Assembly (NCBI GenBank): GCA_963971285.1
Contig: OZ020244.1
Coordinates: 1,860,001 to 1,924,000 of the forward strand
Origin: Astropecten irregularis
Lineage: Eukaryota > Echinodermata > Asteroidea > Paxillosida > Astropectinidae
Reading direction: 5' to 3'
DNA: 64,000 nt
The first letter of the stretch is position 1; the number at the start of each line of letters is the position of its first letter. Of this stretch, positions 37,801-48,639 are shown piece after piece. A program made the position numbers and the translations under genes. Below the pieces are notes generated by a model, which saw only the letters and a list, made by a program, of their open reading frames with translations, was not told where the DNA came from and did not search any database.

Positions 37801-38456
37801 ATTAAAGGCAATGATGGCCAGCTAACCAGAGGCATCAAGGCAATGATGGCCTGCTAACCAGAGGCATCAAGGCAATGATGGCCAGCTTACCAGAGGCATC
37901 AAGGCAATGATGGCCAGCTAACCAGAGGCATCAAGGCAATGATGGCCTGCTAACCAGAGGCATCAAGGCAATGATGGCCAGCTTACCAGAGGCATCAAGG
38001 CAATGATGGCCAGCTAACTAGAGGCATTAAAGGCAATGATGGCCTGCTAACCAGAGGCATCAAGGCAATGATGGCCAGCTTACCAGAGGCATCAAGGCAA
38101 TGATGGCCAGCTAACTAGAGGCATTAAAGGCAATGATGGCCTGCTAACCAGAGGCATCAAGGCAATGATGGCCAGCTTACCAGAGGCATCAAGGCAATGA
38201 TGGCCAGCTAACTAGAGGCATTAAAGGCAATGATGGCCAGCTAACCAGAGGCATCAAGGCAATGATGGCCTGCTAACCAGAGGCATCAAGGCAATGATGG
38301 CCAGCTTACCAGAGGCATCAAGGCAATGATGGCCTGCTAACCAGATGCATCAAGGCAATGATGGCCAGCTTACCAGAGGCATCAAGGCAATGATGGCCAG
38401 CTTACCAGAGGCATTAAAGGCAATGATGGCCAGCTAACCAGAGGCATCAAGGCAAT
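34829..38456 (+). repeat. Large 32/33-bp minisatellite (about 113 units)
   Basis: The unit is GGCCAGCTAACCAGAGGCAT followed by CAAGGCAATGAT (32 bp). A variant with ATTAAAGG in place of ATCAAGG is 33 bp. The 5' half is rich in TAATCAGAGG, GATGACC and GACGGCC variants; the 3' half in CTGCTAACC, CAGCTTACC and AACTAGAGG variants. From about 37560 to 38240 these form a 97-bp three-unit higher-order repeat (spacings between successive AGCTTACC units of 97, 97, 129, 96, 97 and 97). The unit is not a multiple of three and no open frame crosses it. It lies within the last PDCL intron, about 2.7 kb before the terminal exon. Confidence 0.97.
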
Positions 38457-40110
38457 CACCTGTGATTACTTCCAAGAAGCCCATGCCCAGAGAATAATCT
38501 CTTCAATAGCTTTTGAATTTCTACCTCCGTCCAAATATTACATCAACATTACATGAGATTGGGTTGCAGATACATTTTAATCAAGCATGATGACATGTTG
38601 GTCATGAAGTAGAGTGCTTAGCTTTGTGGCATGTAATCCATTTGGTTGATTAGCATTTGAGTCAGAGGATACATTAATACATGACCATGTTGTAATGCCA
38701 TTCATCTATACAACCTACCGTATTCAAAAAGCATCTATTGAGGGATGTGATGCACAATGCGTTTATGTGTTGGCTAATGGTTTACACTCACTGCACTGTA
38801 ATTCTCATGTTAATCTAGCGGTAATCAGTATTGTGCATTGTGATGTTAATTTAATTTCCTCGCAACAATTAAGTGTATTCACGATTTGATTATTAGATGT
38901 CATGACAAAAATATACGATAAACATGGTACACAATTCTCTAGGCTATGATCCAGTGGCCTGGCTTTATTGATTTTGTTATTTACAAATTTTACATATGTA
39001 AGCAACTCTATTGTACTGAATTTCAGGCCCGAAACCCTGGGCCTGGCCAGGCTTTTCAATGGCTGGGCCTGGCCAGGCTTTTCAATGGCTAGGCCAGACC
39101 AGTATTAAATTTTCTCTCCCTTACATGGAAGCCATTCAGATCGTCCTGTTTGCTACAAACCTAGCACAAGCACAGGAAGTACTGCAGGATACATCATCTT
39201 ATCCTGTATTTATGATGAACATCCGATAAAGTCACTTGAAGTAGATTACCGAATTACCGTGGAAACGTGGATGCAGAGCAAATGGGTCGCATTACAGCAT
39301 CTTAATACCAAGTGTGGCATGTCATAAAAGTGCACCGGGCTTTTCAGAAAGTGCAAATGGAATTTCAGAACTAACATGTCTTCAGGGTATTGTTAAAGCT
39401 TTTGTCAAATTCAAATGCAAAGGTTGTTGTTTTCAGGACAGAAGACATCTTTTCCGATTTACATACAAATTATCAAAACCACATTTTTTCCGGCATTTCT
39501 GAATTGCATATCTGCATTCAGAATTGCATGAGGTTTTCAAGAAGTTAATGGAATTTGAAAATTGCTTGTGGCATTTTGCATTTCTCGTCTATTCTATCAA
39601 TGTATGAATGGAATTTATTCGTTGACCTTAAGATTTGGAAAATGCATTTTGAATCTTCCAATCATGAATTTGTGACATTGAAAAGGCTGCGCTTGTTATG
39701 CTGATTTGCATTCTATGTAAATGAAGCACTTGAGCAGAGCTTTCTGAGACAGGTGGTTTGAGTGTTCAGATAGGATTGGAATTGTAATGTCACGCTTCCT
39801 CATCAGAAGTGCATTTCCCTCAACCGCTGCTACTTTGCAAGTTGTTTTCCCAGAAGTGCAGTAGAGGTTTTCCCTTGCAAATTGCATGTTGGATCTTTTG
39901 AAGATTATTCACTTATCCCTCAAGTACAGACATCAATCGGCACTTGTTATTGGGCAGTTTGTGGTTTGTCATATGAATTTGACTGAGAATTAATGTGAGA
40001 TTCAGTTTTGGTTTGGGGTTTTATTGTGCTTGTTTGTTTGTTAGTGGTGTTTTTATGTGTGGCTTCTCCAAAGTAGCTGCTTTCATGGTGTGAATGGTCA
40101 TGGTGTGATT
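38457..40110. other. Intron sequence after the minisatellite
   Basis: No gene recognised. A short direct repeat GGCCTGGCCAGGCTTTTCAA occurs twice at 39040-39087. Confidence 0.4.
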
Positions 40111-40226
40111 GTTCTCCGGATGATGACTAGAGCAGGCTAGTCGAAACATTGAGACCTTACGAGAAGTGCGAATGAAATACAAGTGCGAAAGTACAAACGA
40201 TTCTTACATGGTGTTTTCTCACAATA
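40111..40226 (+). mobile_element. Family 1 copy with decayed hammerhead core
   Basis: Reads CGGATGA (40117-40123; U4 changed to G), extra T, GACTAG, AGCAGG, CTAGTC, GAAAC (40143-40147), ATT, GAGACC, then the family tail to about 40226 (CATGGTGTTTTCTC). Stem II is perfect, but the core change should inactivate it. Useful for showing which parts the family conserves. Confidence 0.6.
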
Positions 40227-40548
40227 AATATCAATTGACAAACACAAATCAATATGACAGCTCAACAGCTTTCTTTGTTACCTCAAAATAACCAATTCAG
40301 TCTTCTTCCTTCTTTAGAAATGTTCTTTTCTTCGCCAAAACTGTACAGCAATAATGTATGTTACGCAAGGAAAAATTTTCTATATACAGTATATAGACCT
40401 ACTTGTCATTGACCTAATGTAAAAGAGTTATTAGTGGAGTGTGCCTTGATGCCATTGGACTGTGTAAAAAGGCATCATTTGGAACTGACTTTCTGAGTCA
40501 CACTGAATTCCCACCAATTGTCTCATGTCTCAACAGAATGAGGAACAT

Positions 40549-40930
40549 ACAAGTAATATATTGCTGCAAACTGCTCATCAGCCAAAATGACCTGAAATAT
40601 ATCAAATGCTTGGAGTTGGGAGAACTTGACTCGTTTCGATCCTAGCAGGATCTTTCTTAAAGGGTAAATTACAAGGAACAAGAACATGCAAGTGGAAGAT
40701 GCCCATGAATGGATATGAGGATCGGGACAAGGGTATTTTAGGTAAGAGTGGTCAGACAAAGATGGGTCGGATAGGCAAGATCTTAACCAGATAGGCAAGA
40801 TCAAAGGTACATTTGATCTTGCCTATTCATGGGCATCTTCCACTTGCATGTTCTTGTTCCTTGTAATTTAGCCTTTGAGAAAGATCCTGCCAGGATCGAA
40901 ACGCGGCAGGCCCTCCCAACTCCAAGCGCA
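40549..40930. mobile_element. Family 2 complete foldback element
   Basis: Starts with the inverted tail (CAAGTAATATATTGCTGCAA, CTGCTCATCAGCC), then an inverted GATCC unit, then inner arms that pair (TTACAAGGAACAAGAACATG with its complement at 40848-40867), then a direct unit at 40869-40920. In that unit GCCT, TTGAGAA, extra A, GATCC, TGCCA, GGATC and GAAAC are intact, but the cleavage triplet is GGC rather than NUH. It ends about 195 bases before the last PDCL exon. Confidence 0.75.
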
Positions 40931-41123
40931 ATGAGGAACATAGCGCGACAAGTGTCGCATAGGAATATGAAGCTCTTCTCAAGTTCAGTTATGGTGGTAG
41001 AATTTCCACTGATTTTCTACCCTCCCCTATTTCTCTCTCTCTTCATTCTGCCTGATGAACTGAAACCGTCATCTCCCGAAGCCATCATTGACATTCTTGA
41101 ATTGTGTTTGTCTCTCTGTACAG

Positions 41124-41211
41124 ACACAGTCACCTTCCCAGCAAGGAGGAACAAGAAATAATCCGCAACCAGACCCAGGATGACAGCGACAGCGATCTGG
41201 AGTTGGACTGA
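41124..41211 (+). CDS. PDCL: Phosducin-like protein 1 (PDCL), terminal coding exon
   Basis: The last coding exon completes a split GAA codon, then encodes 28 residues, HSHLPSKEEQEIIRNQ followed by TQDDSDSDLELD, and a TGA stop at 41209-41211. The acidic DSDSDLELD end matches the SDLEID-type tail of vertebrate PDCL and differs from phosducin, which supports the subfamily call. The acceptor is tctctctgtacag. A second AG lies six bases further in (acacag) but would break the reading phase. The exon is separated from the previous one by about 26 kb of repeats. Confidence 0.9.
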
Positions 41212-42473
41212 GTCAGTCAGTCACGATCCGCCTTCAAAAAATGCTTCAGCCTGTTTGGGACAAGAAGCCCAAAGGATTTCTTTTTTAATATCCAGCCATT
41301 TGCTAATAGGTGGCATTTAGTTTACATTCAAGAGTGTAGCATTGATGTAATATTCAGCTGCTTCAGGTGTTAATGTAGACCCATGCTGGATATTATGAAA
41401 ATGGCTGAGCATTGAGCCACTGAGTCTGAAAAGAAAATTGACACCTGAGGGTTTATCATGTGACAGTCTGATGTATCAGACAATCACAGGTTGCATATTG
41501 TGTGTACCAAGACCTGGCCACATTGAATGCCTGCCACTAAACAAGAATTGTCATTCAATCCTCATTCGATACAGATTCAGTTATCGGCAGGCAATTCATC
41601 TGTGGACGGTAATGGGATTTCTGAACACTTTCACTTTTCTAGTATGAATCCCAGACCTGAGCCTGTGGGTATTTGATGACGGACCCATTACTTGCTGTGT
41701 AAGGGATTGCACTTTATGCTAGTGCATACAACCCTGGTATGACATAGGACTGTGATTGAGTAGATGCATTTCCACTTGTTGCTTACACAGTAACTATACA
41801 CCATCCAGTACTACACCATGTCCATCAACACACATACCCAAATTAGTATCCATGTGGAGACATGGCTTTGTTCTCAAAATGAACACTCTCTGAAGAGCAG
41901 AATTTAAATCGCTCCCATTTGAACCAGAATCACTTTCCTGGGTTGAAATTTCTAGCGAATGCCCCTTAAATAAAGTATTTTTCTTTGCAACAATTAGTAT
42001 ACCTTGGAAACTCCTGCTTTTTTTTAGTAAACTCCAAATATCAGTTTTGTGAAAACCTTGTGGAGACCTATACACCTTAAGAATTTCCCTATGGAGACTT
42101 ATTCAACCTACTGTCCGCAGTGTCCACAAGGCACCAGATATGCGCCCACACAACCCTACCCACCTGATTACAGTTGACATTTTAAAGAGATGGATGGCTA
42201 TTTATGTGTTGTTTGCTATCCGGGGAGCTACAAAACCATAGTACATGTATTGCGGTAGCCATAAAACGCAGCATGATTTTTTTTAATGTATTTTTAATTT
42301 TTTGAACTTTTAATTTAGTTGATAGTTAATTTCCTGTTATATCAACTACAGATTGTATCTTGAATGTCAAAATTATGTGATGGAAGTTTGAGTGAATAAC
42401 AGTTTGTTGCTCAAAGTCGCTGAATTTTCTCCAGTGATATCACAAGATTTTCAAAGGGCTGGGCACTGTGTAA
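41212..42473 (+). other. PDCL 3' UTR and downstream flank
   Basis: Follows the PDCL stop codon. No open frame resembles a protein. It ends at a foldback MITE. Confidence 0.45.
41969..41974 (+). other. Candidate polyadenylation signal for PDCL
   Basis: An AATAAA hexamer lies about 760 bases after the PDCL stop codon. The stretch 41212-41968 shows no other gene and would be the 3' UTR. The hexamer is common by chance in AT-rich DNA, so this is only a candidate. Confidence 0.25.
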
Positions 42474-42612
42474 GGGGGTCGATTTCTCCAAACTCATTGT
42501 AACATTGGACCATGATGCATTGCAGTCTTATGTAGGATAGGCCCCCTACGATGGGTTATCCTTCGTAACTCGAGTTACGATCGATCGCAGGGCTTCGTGA
42601 AATCCACCCCAG
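42474..42612. mobile_element. Foldback MITE, same family as 12684-12813
   Basis: GGGGGTCGATTTCTCCAAAC to GGGCTTCGTGAAATCCACCC, with CGATGGGTTATCCTTCGTAA and CGAGTTACGATCGATCG inside. Confidence 0.8.
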
Positions 42613-43373
42613 GCGCAGAAATCTTTTCCATTTACATGAGACTTGCTGATTCCAACACGGCTCAAGTCCCAGGAAAGCGTCTCAGGGTTTTTCTCTCAGA
42701 GCTGGATTGGTGAAGATTCAGCAAATTTCCTCACCAAAATGCCCAAGGGGTAAGAGTTAAATTATACATCAAGCAACCGTTGCAGTAATGGCTAACAACA
42801 GTAGCTGGTTCGCTTCTGAACTTTCCAACCCCTATCAAAATTAGTCAAATAACAAAGCAGCAGCAACGCACAAACAAAATCTCTTTTTATTTTAAGCAAA
42901 GCTCTGCAATTATGCCTTGGATTTGTACACAAAATTGACCATTTACTCTAAAGATGTGCCTCACGTAGAGCATATTTGTCAAAACTGAATCACATCTAAA
43001 ATGTATTTTGTAATACTCTATTATTAAGTACTATATAAACAATGTATTGTGGAGGCGTGAATTTGTGCACCATACAGCTTATGTATTATAATGAGTGGGC
43101 TTAGATACTCCTGTAGGATTTCAAAACAAATTTAAATGCAAGTGTGTTTACTCATTGAAAAAAAAACAAGGTTCCGTAAACACAGGTCACTTATATTCAT
43201 TTTCTTGCCAGTATCTTTAAAGCCCAATATTTAAGCATTGGGTGTATTACTTGGTCAATCCACCATTAGTTTAGTACATGTACAGTAAATAGATACCGTG
43301 ATGGTAGATGTGTTAAATACGTGCATGTTGTTCTGGGGCCAATTTCATAGAGCTGCTTAAGCACTAACATTTG

Positions 43374-43688
43374 AAGAAAGATTTGAGGCTTTGCATGGTG
43401 ACAATTGGTATGTGGATCGGTTTGCCTAAACACCATGTAAGAATCATTCATACTTTTGCACTTCTGTTTCGATGTCGCACTTCTTAATTCCAACTTCTCA
43501 TCAGGTCTCTCTAGTTTCGACTAGCCTGCTCTAGTCCTCATCAGGTCTCCTGATGAGGACTAGAGCAGGCTAGTCGAAACGTTGAGACCTTACAATAAGT
43601 GTGAACGAAACAGAAATGCGAAAATATGAACGATTCTTACATGGTGTTTACGCAAACCGATCCACATACCAATATTTGCTTAATCACA
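43374..43688. mobile_element. Family 1 foldback element carrying two head-to-head hammerhead cores
   Basis: The left half (43374-43544) and right half (43550-43688) are inverted copies. Each runs from a hammerhead core through a tail rich in GTGCGAA-like words, CATGGTGTTTACGCAAACCGA and a CCACATACCAAT-like end. The minus core also has CTGATGA and GAAAC but TAGA in place of GTT before GAGACC, so its cleavage triplet is damaged. The element sits inside another MITE (43335-43882). Non-autonomous; no protein is encoded. Confidence 0.7.
43544..43589 (+). ncRNA. Candidate hammerhead ribozyme core, family 1, most intact copy
   Basis: The pieces read in order: GGTCTC (43544-43549, stem I 3' strand), CTGATGA (43550-43556, positions C3-A9), one extra G (43557), GACTAG (43558-43563), loop AGCAGG, CTAGTC (43570-43575, perfect complement of GACTAG, stem II), GAAAC (43576-43580), GTT (cleavage triplet, 43581-43583), GAGACC (43584-43589, perfect complement of GGTCTC, stem I 5' strand). 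All invariant core bases are present. Stem III is only the palindrome ACGT with no loop, so pairing would need two copies in tandem or in trans. One extra base after A9 is known in a natural viroid hammerhead (chrysanthemum chlorotic mottle viroid, plus strand). A second core lies head-to-head on the other strand at 43538-43544. Confidence 0.6.
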
Positions 43689-44275
43689 AATAACCTAGGT
43701 GAATAAAATCAGCATGCCAGCCAAAACTCCTTGTGAATGTTATGCTCAGCAAACAGTGGACGAATTCAAGTCAAAAGCAGTAAACATCACATGAAAATTT
43801 GGTTGATAATCCTGTGTGATCAAGGAAGACTTTTCATGCTTAAGCAATTGTTTTGCTTAAGCAGTTTTTTGAAATTGGCCCCTGGTGTTAACTAATTGAA
43901 TGAGTTTGACATTGATGTTTTGACTTCAGTGCCCTGCTCTATGAATATATGCAGAAATTAAACCACATGTTTTTTTCCAGAGGTTAGGCATATACATAAA
44001 TTTATACAGACAAATCTTCGCTGTAGATTATCATTTCAAAGTACTCTCCCTAAGGCAGAATAATCTATCTGTAGACAATACGTTTCATGTCGATCCAATC
44101 ATGTTTTGAATTGTAATTGCAGGGATTAGTCTCAGATTTATTTATTTATCAGCCTTTTGCTCTTCAGTTCTCTAAGGAAACATATGCCAGAAAATTATTC
44201 TACCTTTGCTTGAACTTAAACTGTTTTGACTTTAATATTTTTTTTACTGTTTCTCAAGTTGCAGCATTGCTGCGC

Positions 44276-44462
44276 GTATCTTAAATGATCCTTGGGATAT
44301 AGCGGTATGTGAGTGGTTTCTTGGCTTCTGACTGCCAAACGAACAAAGATAATTTACTATTGGGACACCACCAACTGCTAAATAGCTCAGTTGGTAGAGC
44401 GCCTTTCATTGACTTAAAATTCAGTCAGTTTCCCTTGTGGTTATTTGATGATAAATTTTCTT
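44276..44462 (+). mobile_element. tRNA-derived SINE, fullest head
   Basis: GATCCTTGGGATATAGCGGT, GTGGTTTCTTGGCTTCTGAC, GGGACACCACCAACTGC, A box TAGCTCAGTTGGTAGAGCGC, then directly the 3' tail TGACTTAAAATTCAGTCAGT. The B-box section is deleted. Confidence 0.7.
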
Positions 44463-44574
44463 GACACTCAGTATGCATTTTAGGGGTTTTTATATTGTTT
44501 TTAGTTTTCATAGGCCATAATGATAATACATGTGATTTATAGGGCACCAAATGCTCACAGTGTATTATGTTATT

Positions 44575-45045
44575 ATCCCTGCTCATTCCTGAAACCATCT
44601 CAACTTCCTGGGGAGTAAACAGCTGCTGTAAAATGTACAAAGGTTAATCAACCACACAAAGCCATCGCTACCCTCACTGGGACTCATTCACACGTGGGTG
44701 AAGAGGAGCAATATTTGACAAAGCATCTTGCCCAAGGATGCAAGCACCACTGCCCATGGCTGGATTCGAACCCACAATCCGTAGATTGACCACAAGATCT
44801 TGAGTATGACATGCCAGGCAACTAGGATTATTATCCCTGGTCATTGGGCTACATACATTCCTGAAACCATCTCAACTCCCTGGGGAGTATACAGTCCTGG
44901 CTACTGCAGAGTGCACAATGATGGCTAGTCAAGCACAAAGCCATCTCTACCCTCACAGGTACCCATTTATACCTGGGTGAAGCGAAGCAATATTTGACAA
45001 AGCATCTTGCCCAAGGATGCAAGCACCACTAGCCTGTTGCTGGTA
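44575..45045. mobile_element. Two direct copies of a SINE-like repeat
   Basis: Both copies (44575-44820 and 44829-45045) contain CCTGAAACCATCTCAACT, CCTGGGGAGTA, AAGCCATC-CTACCCTCAC, CAATATTTGACAAAGCATCT and TGCCCAAGGATGCAAGCACC. The first continues into GGCTGGATTCGAACCCACAA, a reversed tRNA B box, so it is probably a tRNA-headed SINE on the minus strand. Confidence 0.6.
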
Positions 45046-45333
45046 TAAATACGATAGACTGTTCATGGTCATGTCATTTTCAATTTGAGTGAATACTGTG
45101 AAGTTGTTGTTGCTATGGCAGCATTGAATTATCATCGGACCAAGATGCAGCCCCTTGATTCTAGGATTTTGCAGGACAGGTGTTTTCCATGATCAGATGT
45201 TCATTTTGTAATTTCCTCTTTGCATATTTCCCTCCTCCCTGCTGTGGGACATTGTGGTCTTTAGTCACCATTCCACCTGCCACAGCTTGACAGAGACAAT
45301 AAGGATGGGTATGAATGACACTTTCTCTAGACC

Positions 45334-45485
45334 TGGGGCCGATTTCATAAAGCTCTGCGACACGTCACAACTCGATTTGCGACCCGTCATAGCTGTGACG
45401 CGTCGCATCTATGCGGTGAGTCCATAGAGAAAGGATGCGTCTTAACTCTGCGACGCATCGTAAGTTTTATGAAATCCGTACCCAG
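45334..45485. mobile_element. Foldback MITE, GGGGCCGATTTCATAAAGCTC ends
   Basis: GGGGCCGATTTCATAAAGCT faces AGTTTTATGAAATCCGTACC. The interior repeats GCGAC-CGTC and GACGCGTCGCAT words. Confidence 0.7.
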
Positions 45486-45759
45486 CAGTCATCCATGGCC
45501 TTGGGAACCATTGCTGTGTAGTCCGGAACCACACTCGTGCTCATTTGCATAATATTGTTTGTATGTTGATTGGATGAGTGAAACAAGTAAGGATGCCTTG
45601 ATGAGACATTTATTATTTTTTTATGATGCCAGTCAGCTTTGACACTCAGTGCCAAAGCCAGCTGGCCCTAATTTCTTGGAATCCATTACAGCCTATTATG
45701 CAGCTTACAGCCACTGCTACATGCGAAATCTATTGCATTGAATTAGTAAGCAAGACTTT

Positions 45760-45968
45760 GGGAGCTTAATTGGTTAGCGAAGAATTTCTAGGCTAACCAT
45801 GGTTTTTTTTCTGCTAACGCGCTGTCATGTGCATTTTGCAGAAATCCTTGCTTAGCATAGCGAGAAAGGCAACTCTCCTGTGAAATATGCTAACCGTAAG
45901 CAAAAAGTCTGCTACCGTAAGCAAAGAAATTTTGCTTATGGTAACAGATTCCATGAAATTGGGCCCTG
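45760..45968. mobile_element. Probable MITE, GCTAACC/GCAAAG words
   Basis: The right end CCATGAAATTGGGCCC matches the GGGCCC-AATTTCA terminus. The interior has repeated CCGTAAGCAAA and inverted GCTAACCATGG words; the left end is unclear. Confidence 0.5.
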
Positions 45969-46426
45969 TTGCTTGTTGATACAACATTGGGGACCAGTAA
46001 TGCAAAATGCATGTTTAATTTTCTGAATACTGTGCGGTTAGTTCTGCTAAAGTGACTTAATACTGACCTTCATTGTGTTAAGATGGAAATAGAAGACATA
46101 AATGAAATGAAAATGGTGACAGGTAAATTCTAAGCACAATTGAATCAATGAATCATATTTTGCCTCATGGGTTTTGTTTTATAATCCAGGAATAAGCAAA
46201 TGAAAGATATTGTGTGATGATCGCATCCAATTTGGCTGAAAGTTTTTGTTGACATGAGACAAAAGTTCTGGTTCAGAACATTGCTTCTATGAACAGAGTT
46301 TCTCATGTGGTTTCTGTTATAACTTCTTAAGTTTGATATGGTTGATCAAGTTTAAGATGAATACAGTGAAATACTTGCACTCATTATTGTGTACCTTGTA
46401 AGTATTACTCCTGGAGAAATGTATTA

Positions 46427-47168
46427 CCCCCGTTTCAGACAGGCGTTCTAGTGTCGCGCCGAACCAATTAAAAGGCAAGATTTGAATTAAGTACATAGAA
46501 AGTTCGACGTCTGAAACAATTATGAGCGACCAGGCGCGACTGATGCCGAAAGATCGACGGTCTGGGTCGTTCAGAACGGCGATAGAGCAACATTGTTTCA
46601 GACGTCGCTCTAGTCATGAGCCGAACTCAATGCAAATGTATGCAAATGAGCAGAAAACTGCGGTGATATCCCACAATGCATACATACAAAACTTTTTGGC
46701 ATGGAAATCGTCTGCCGGTCGTACATCATAGGGTGCATTTTCAATAGACCTTTGCCAAGGTATACAAAAACAACAAAATTAATCATTTTAAAGGCAAAGT
46801 CAAAGATGGGCTAGGCCTAATAGTAAAAAAACAAAAAATATGACGGCCACAATGCCAGTCGTGACGGTTGTGTATAAACGATGACAACAGTGAAAATCGA
46901 AGTACATTATGCTTAATTTCCATTTCCTCCTCGCAACAACCAAGTCGACAACGTACGGTCTGAAACGTAAACAACACCGCCCCAAAAGTCTTCTACGGAG
47001 CTGTTGCTATGGCCGCAAGTTGTTCGTTTGTTTGTAGGCCTAGTTTTAGGGCTACTCCAATGTATTAAGTTCGCCTGTCTGAAACCAAAATCTGAATTGG
47101 GTCGACCTAGGGTCGCTCCTAAACTATTTAGTTCGGCGCGACCCTGGCACGCCTGTCTGAAATGGGGG
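46427..47168. mobile_element. 742-bp foldback element, CCCCCGTTTCAGACAGGCG ends
   Basis: Left CCCCCGTTTCAGACAGGCGT and right ACGCCTGTCTGAAATGGGGG are inverted. TTA on both sides (46424-46426, 47169-47171) is a probable target duplication. Sub-terminal words GTCGCGCC-GAAC and TTCGGCGCGACC also pair, and GTTTCAGACGTCG recurs inside. Small frames inside are not recognisable as a transposase, so it is non-autonomous. Confidence 0.8.
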
Positions 47169-48063
47169 TTAGTTATTCTGATGTTTCTGGTCACTTTCTT
47201 GTGGTCACCATAATTATCTTGGCGTTTCTGTAGATGGCCAGAGCACATTAGTTGCAATGTCCACTATTCCCAGCTCTGTGTGAATCATCTCTGTTATTCA
47301 CTTGCTGTGTCATGCATTACACAGGTTTTGTTATTCCTTTTGCCACCACCTCCTTTGTAACATGTGCAATGAGATAAATAATAAAACGAGACCAATATAC
47401 ATGTAGATCATATTTGGAAGTTTTCTTTTGCCTTAACCATTATTGCTTTTATAAACATCTTACAGCTTATATAATCATCTGTCTTGTGAACAAACTTGAA
47501 AGTATCACTAGATCCCTTCATCTAGAGCTGTAGGCTATCGGTGTAAGTTACAATGTAAAGTTCTCCAAACATTGTGTTTGTTGGCAACTTGGCACTGATT
47601 CCCACACATGCATTTCCATCTTGAATGTGAAGAGACAAAGAACACACATAGGCCTAATGTCTTTGAACTTGATCAGAATGAGCGTGTTGAAAACCTTCCT
47701 GTATTCTTTCCAAAACTATATGAATAAGCCATGGGATATATGAAGTGACTTCTCTGTAATGTATAATGCTACATATGGACAGTATCAACCAAACTATATC
47801 TACATGAAACCCCGCCCCTTTTATTGGATATTGGAGGAGGGAGTATGATAAACTCTTTGCAAATTGTAGATCCGAGGCATTGGTCTGGGATCCGCCATCA
47901 TCGTGAAATGTCCCTGTTTACTTTTCAATGGTAGATGACCTTTGTGGTAGAATAGAACCAGTGTATTTGCGATGTGCTCAAACTCTGCAGCTTAGTAAAT
48001 CTAGCAATTACTTTTGCCAACCATCTGAAATTTTGCTGCTGCCTACCATTTCAACTATGCAAG

Positions 48064-48312
48064 GGGGGCAATTTCACAGCTCTGCTAAGCACAACAATTT
48101 GCTAAGCATGACATTTCTGTCTTAATAAAAACAGGGTTTGCAACCAAATTTCCATGTGTTGTGTATCACTTGCGATTGCTCTTTGACTGTTCTTCACTGA
48201 CCATGAATATCAAATAAAATTTTAACGGTGGTTTCAGGGTTTTTTTTATTGGGGAAGACATTTTAGTGCTAAGCAAATTTCTGTGCTTAGCAGCTCCATG
48301 AAATTGGCCCCA
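48064..48312. mobile_element. Foldback MITE, GCTAAGCAC type
   Basis: GGGGGCAATTTCACAGCTCT-GCTAAGCACAAC pairs with CTGTGCTTAGCAGCTCCATG-AAATTGGCCCC. Confidence 0.75.
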
Positions 48313-48639
48313 GGTGATGATAAACTGTCTGCAATAAGACATTTTAATCGGTATCACACTGTGCCAGCTTGTATTGCATCTGATGGTATGTTTGTACATG
48401 TACCCAGCTGGTGTATGCCTATAGAGCAGCTCATGATATTGTGAAGATAATCTCTACGGGATAATTGCATTTCTCAAGTCTGTATTTCTTGTTGGGTAAA
48501 GCTGTCAAAATGTCACCATAAGTGGGTTGCGGCTTATTTTATGTCTCAGCCGGGGCTCATAGTCGGTATGTGTTTAACACATGCACCTTCATGGAAGAGA
48601 GACTGCAAAATGAAATGGGTATTCTGGTTTATTCTGAGA

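Larger units (their letters stand above)
5021..41211 (+). other. PDCL: PDCL gene, 3' part (three exons, two large introns)
   Basis: Gene model joining exons 5021-5134, 14919-15043 and 41124-41211. Phases are consistent: exon A is 38 whole codons, exon B is 41 codons plus two bases (GA), and exon C supplies the third base. All junctions are GT-AG with pyrimidine-rich acceptors. The joined 108-residue product covers the C-terminal part of the phosducin thioredoxin-like domain and ends in an acidic tail. No exon for the preceding part of the domain was recognised in 1-5020, so the 5' end lies left of the window. The introns of about 9.8 and 26.1 kb consist largely of repeats described below. Confidence 0.9.
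43335..43882. mobile_element. MITE, GGGGCCAATTTCATAGAGCTG ends, interrupted by a family 1 element
   Basis: Left GGGGCCAATTTCATAGAGCT-GCTTAAGCAC pairs with right TTGCTTAAGCAGTTTTTTGA-AATTGGCCCC. The hammerhead-bearing foldback (43374-43688) lies between them. Confidence 0.7.

Noticed and set aside
34829-38456. CRISPR-like array
   Set aside because: Units are contiguous 32/33-bp repeats without unique spacers, inside an animal gene intron; a minisatellite.
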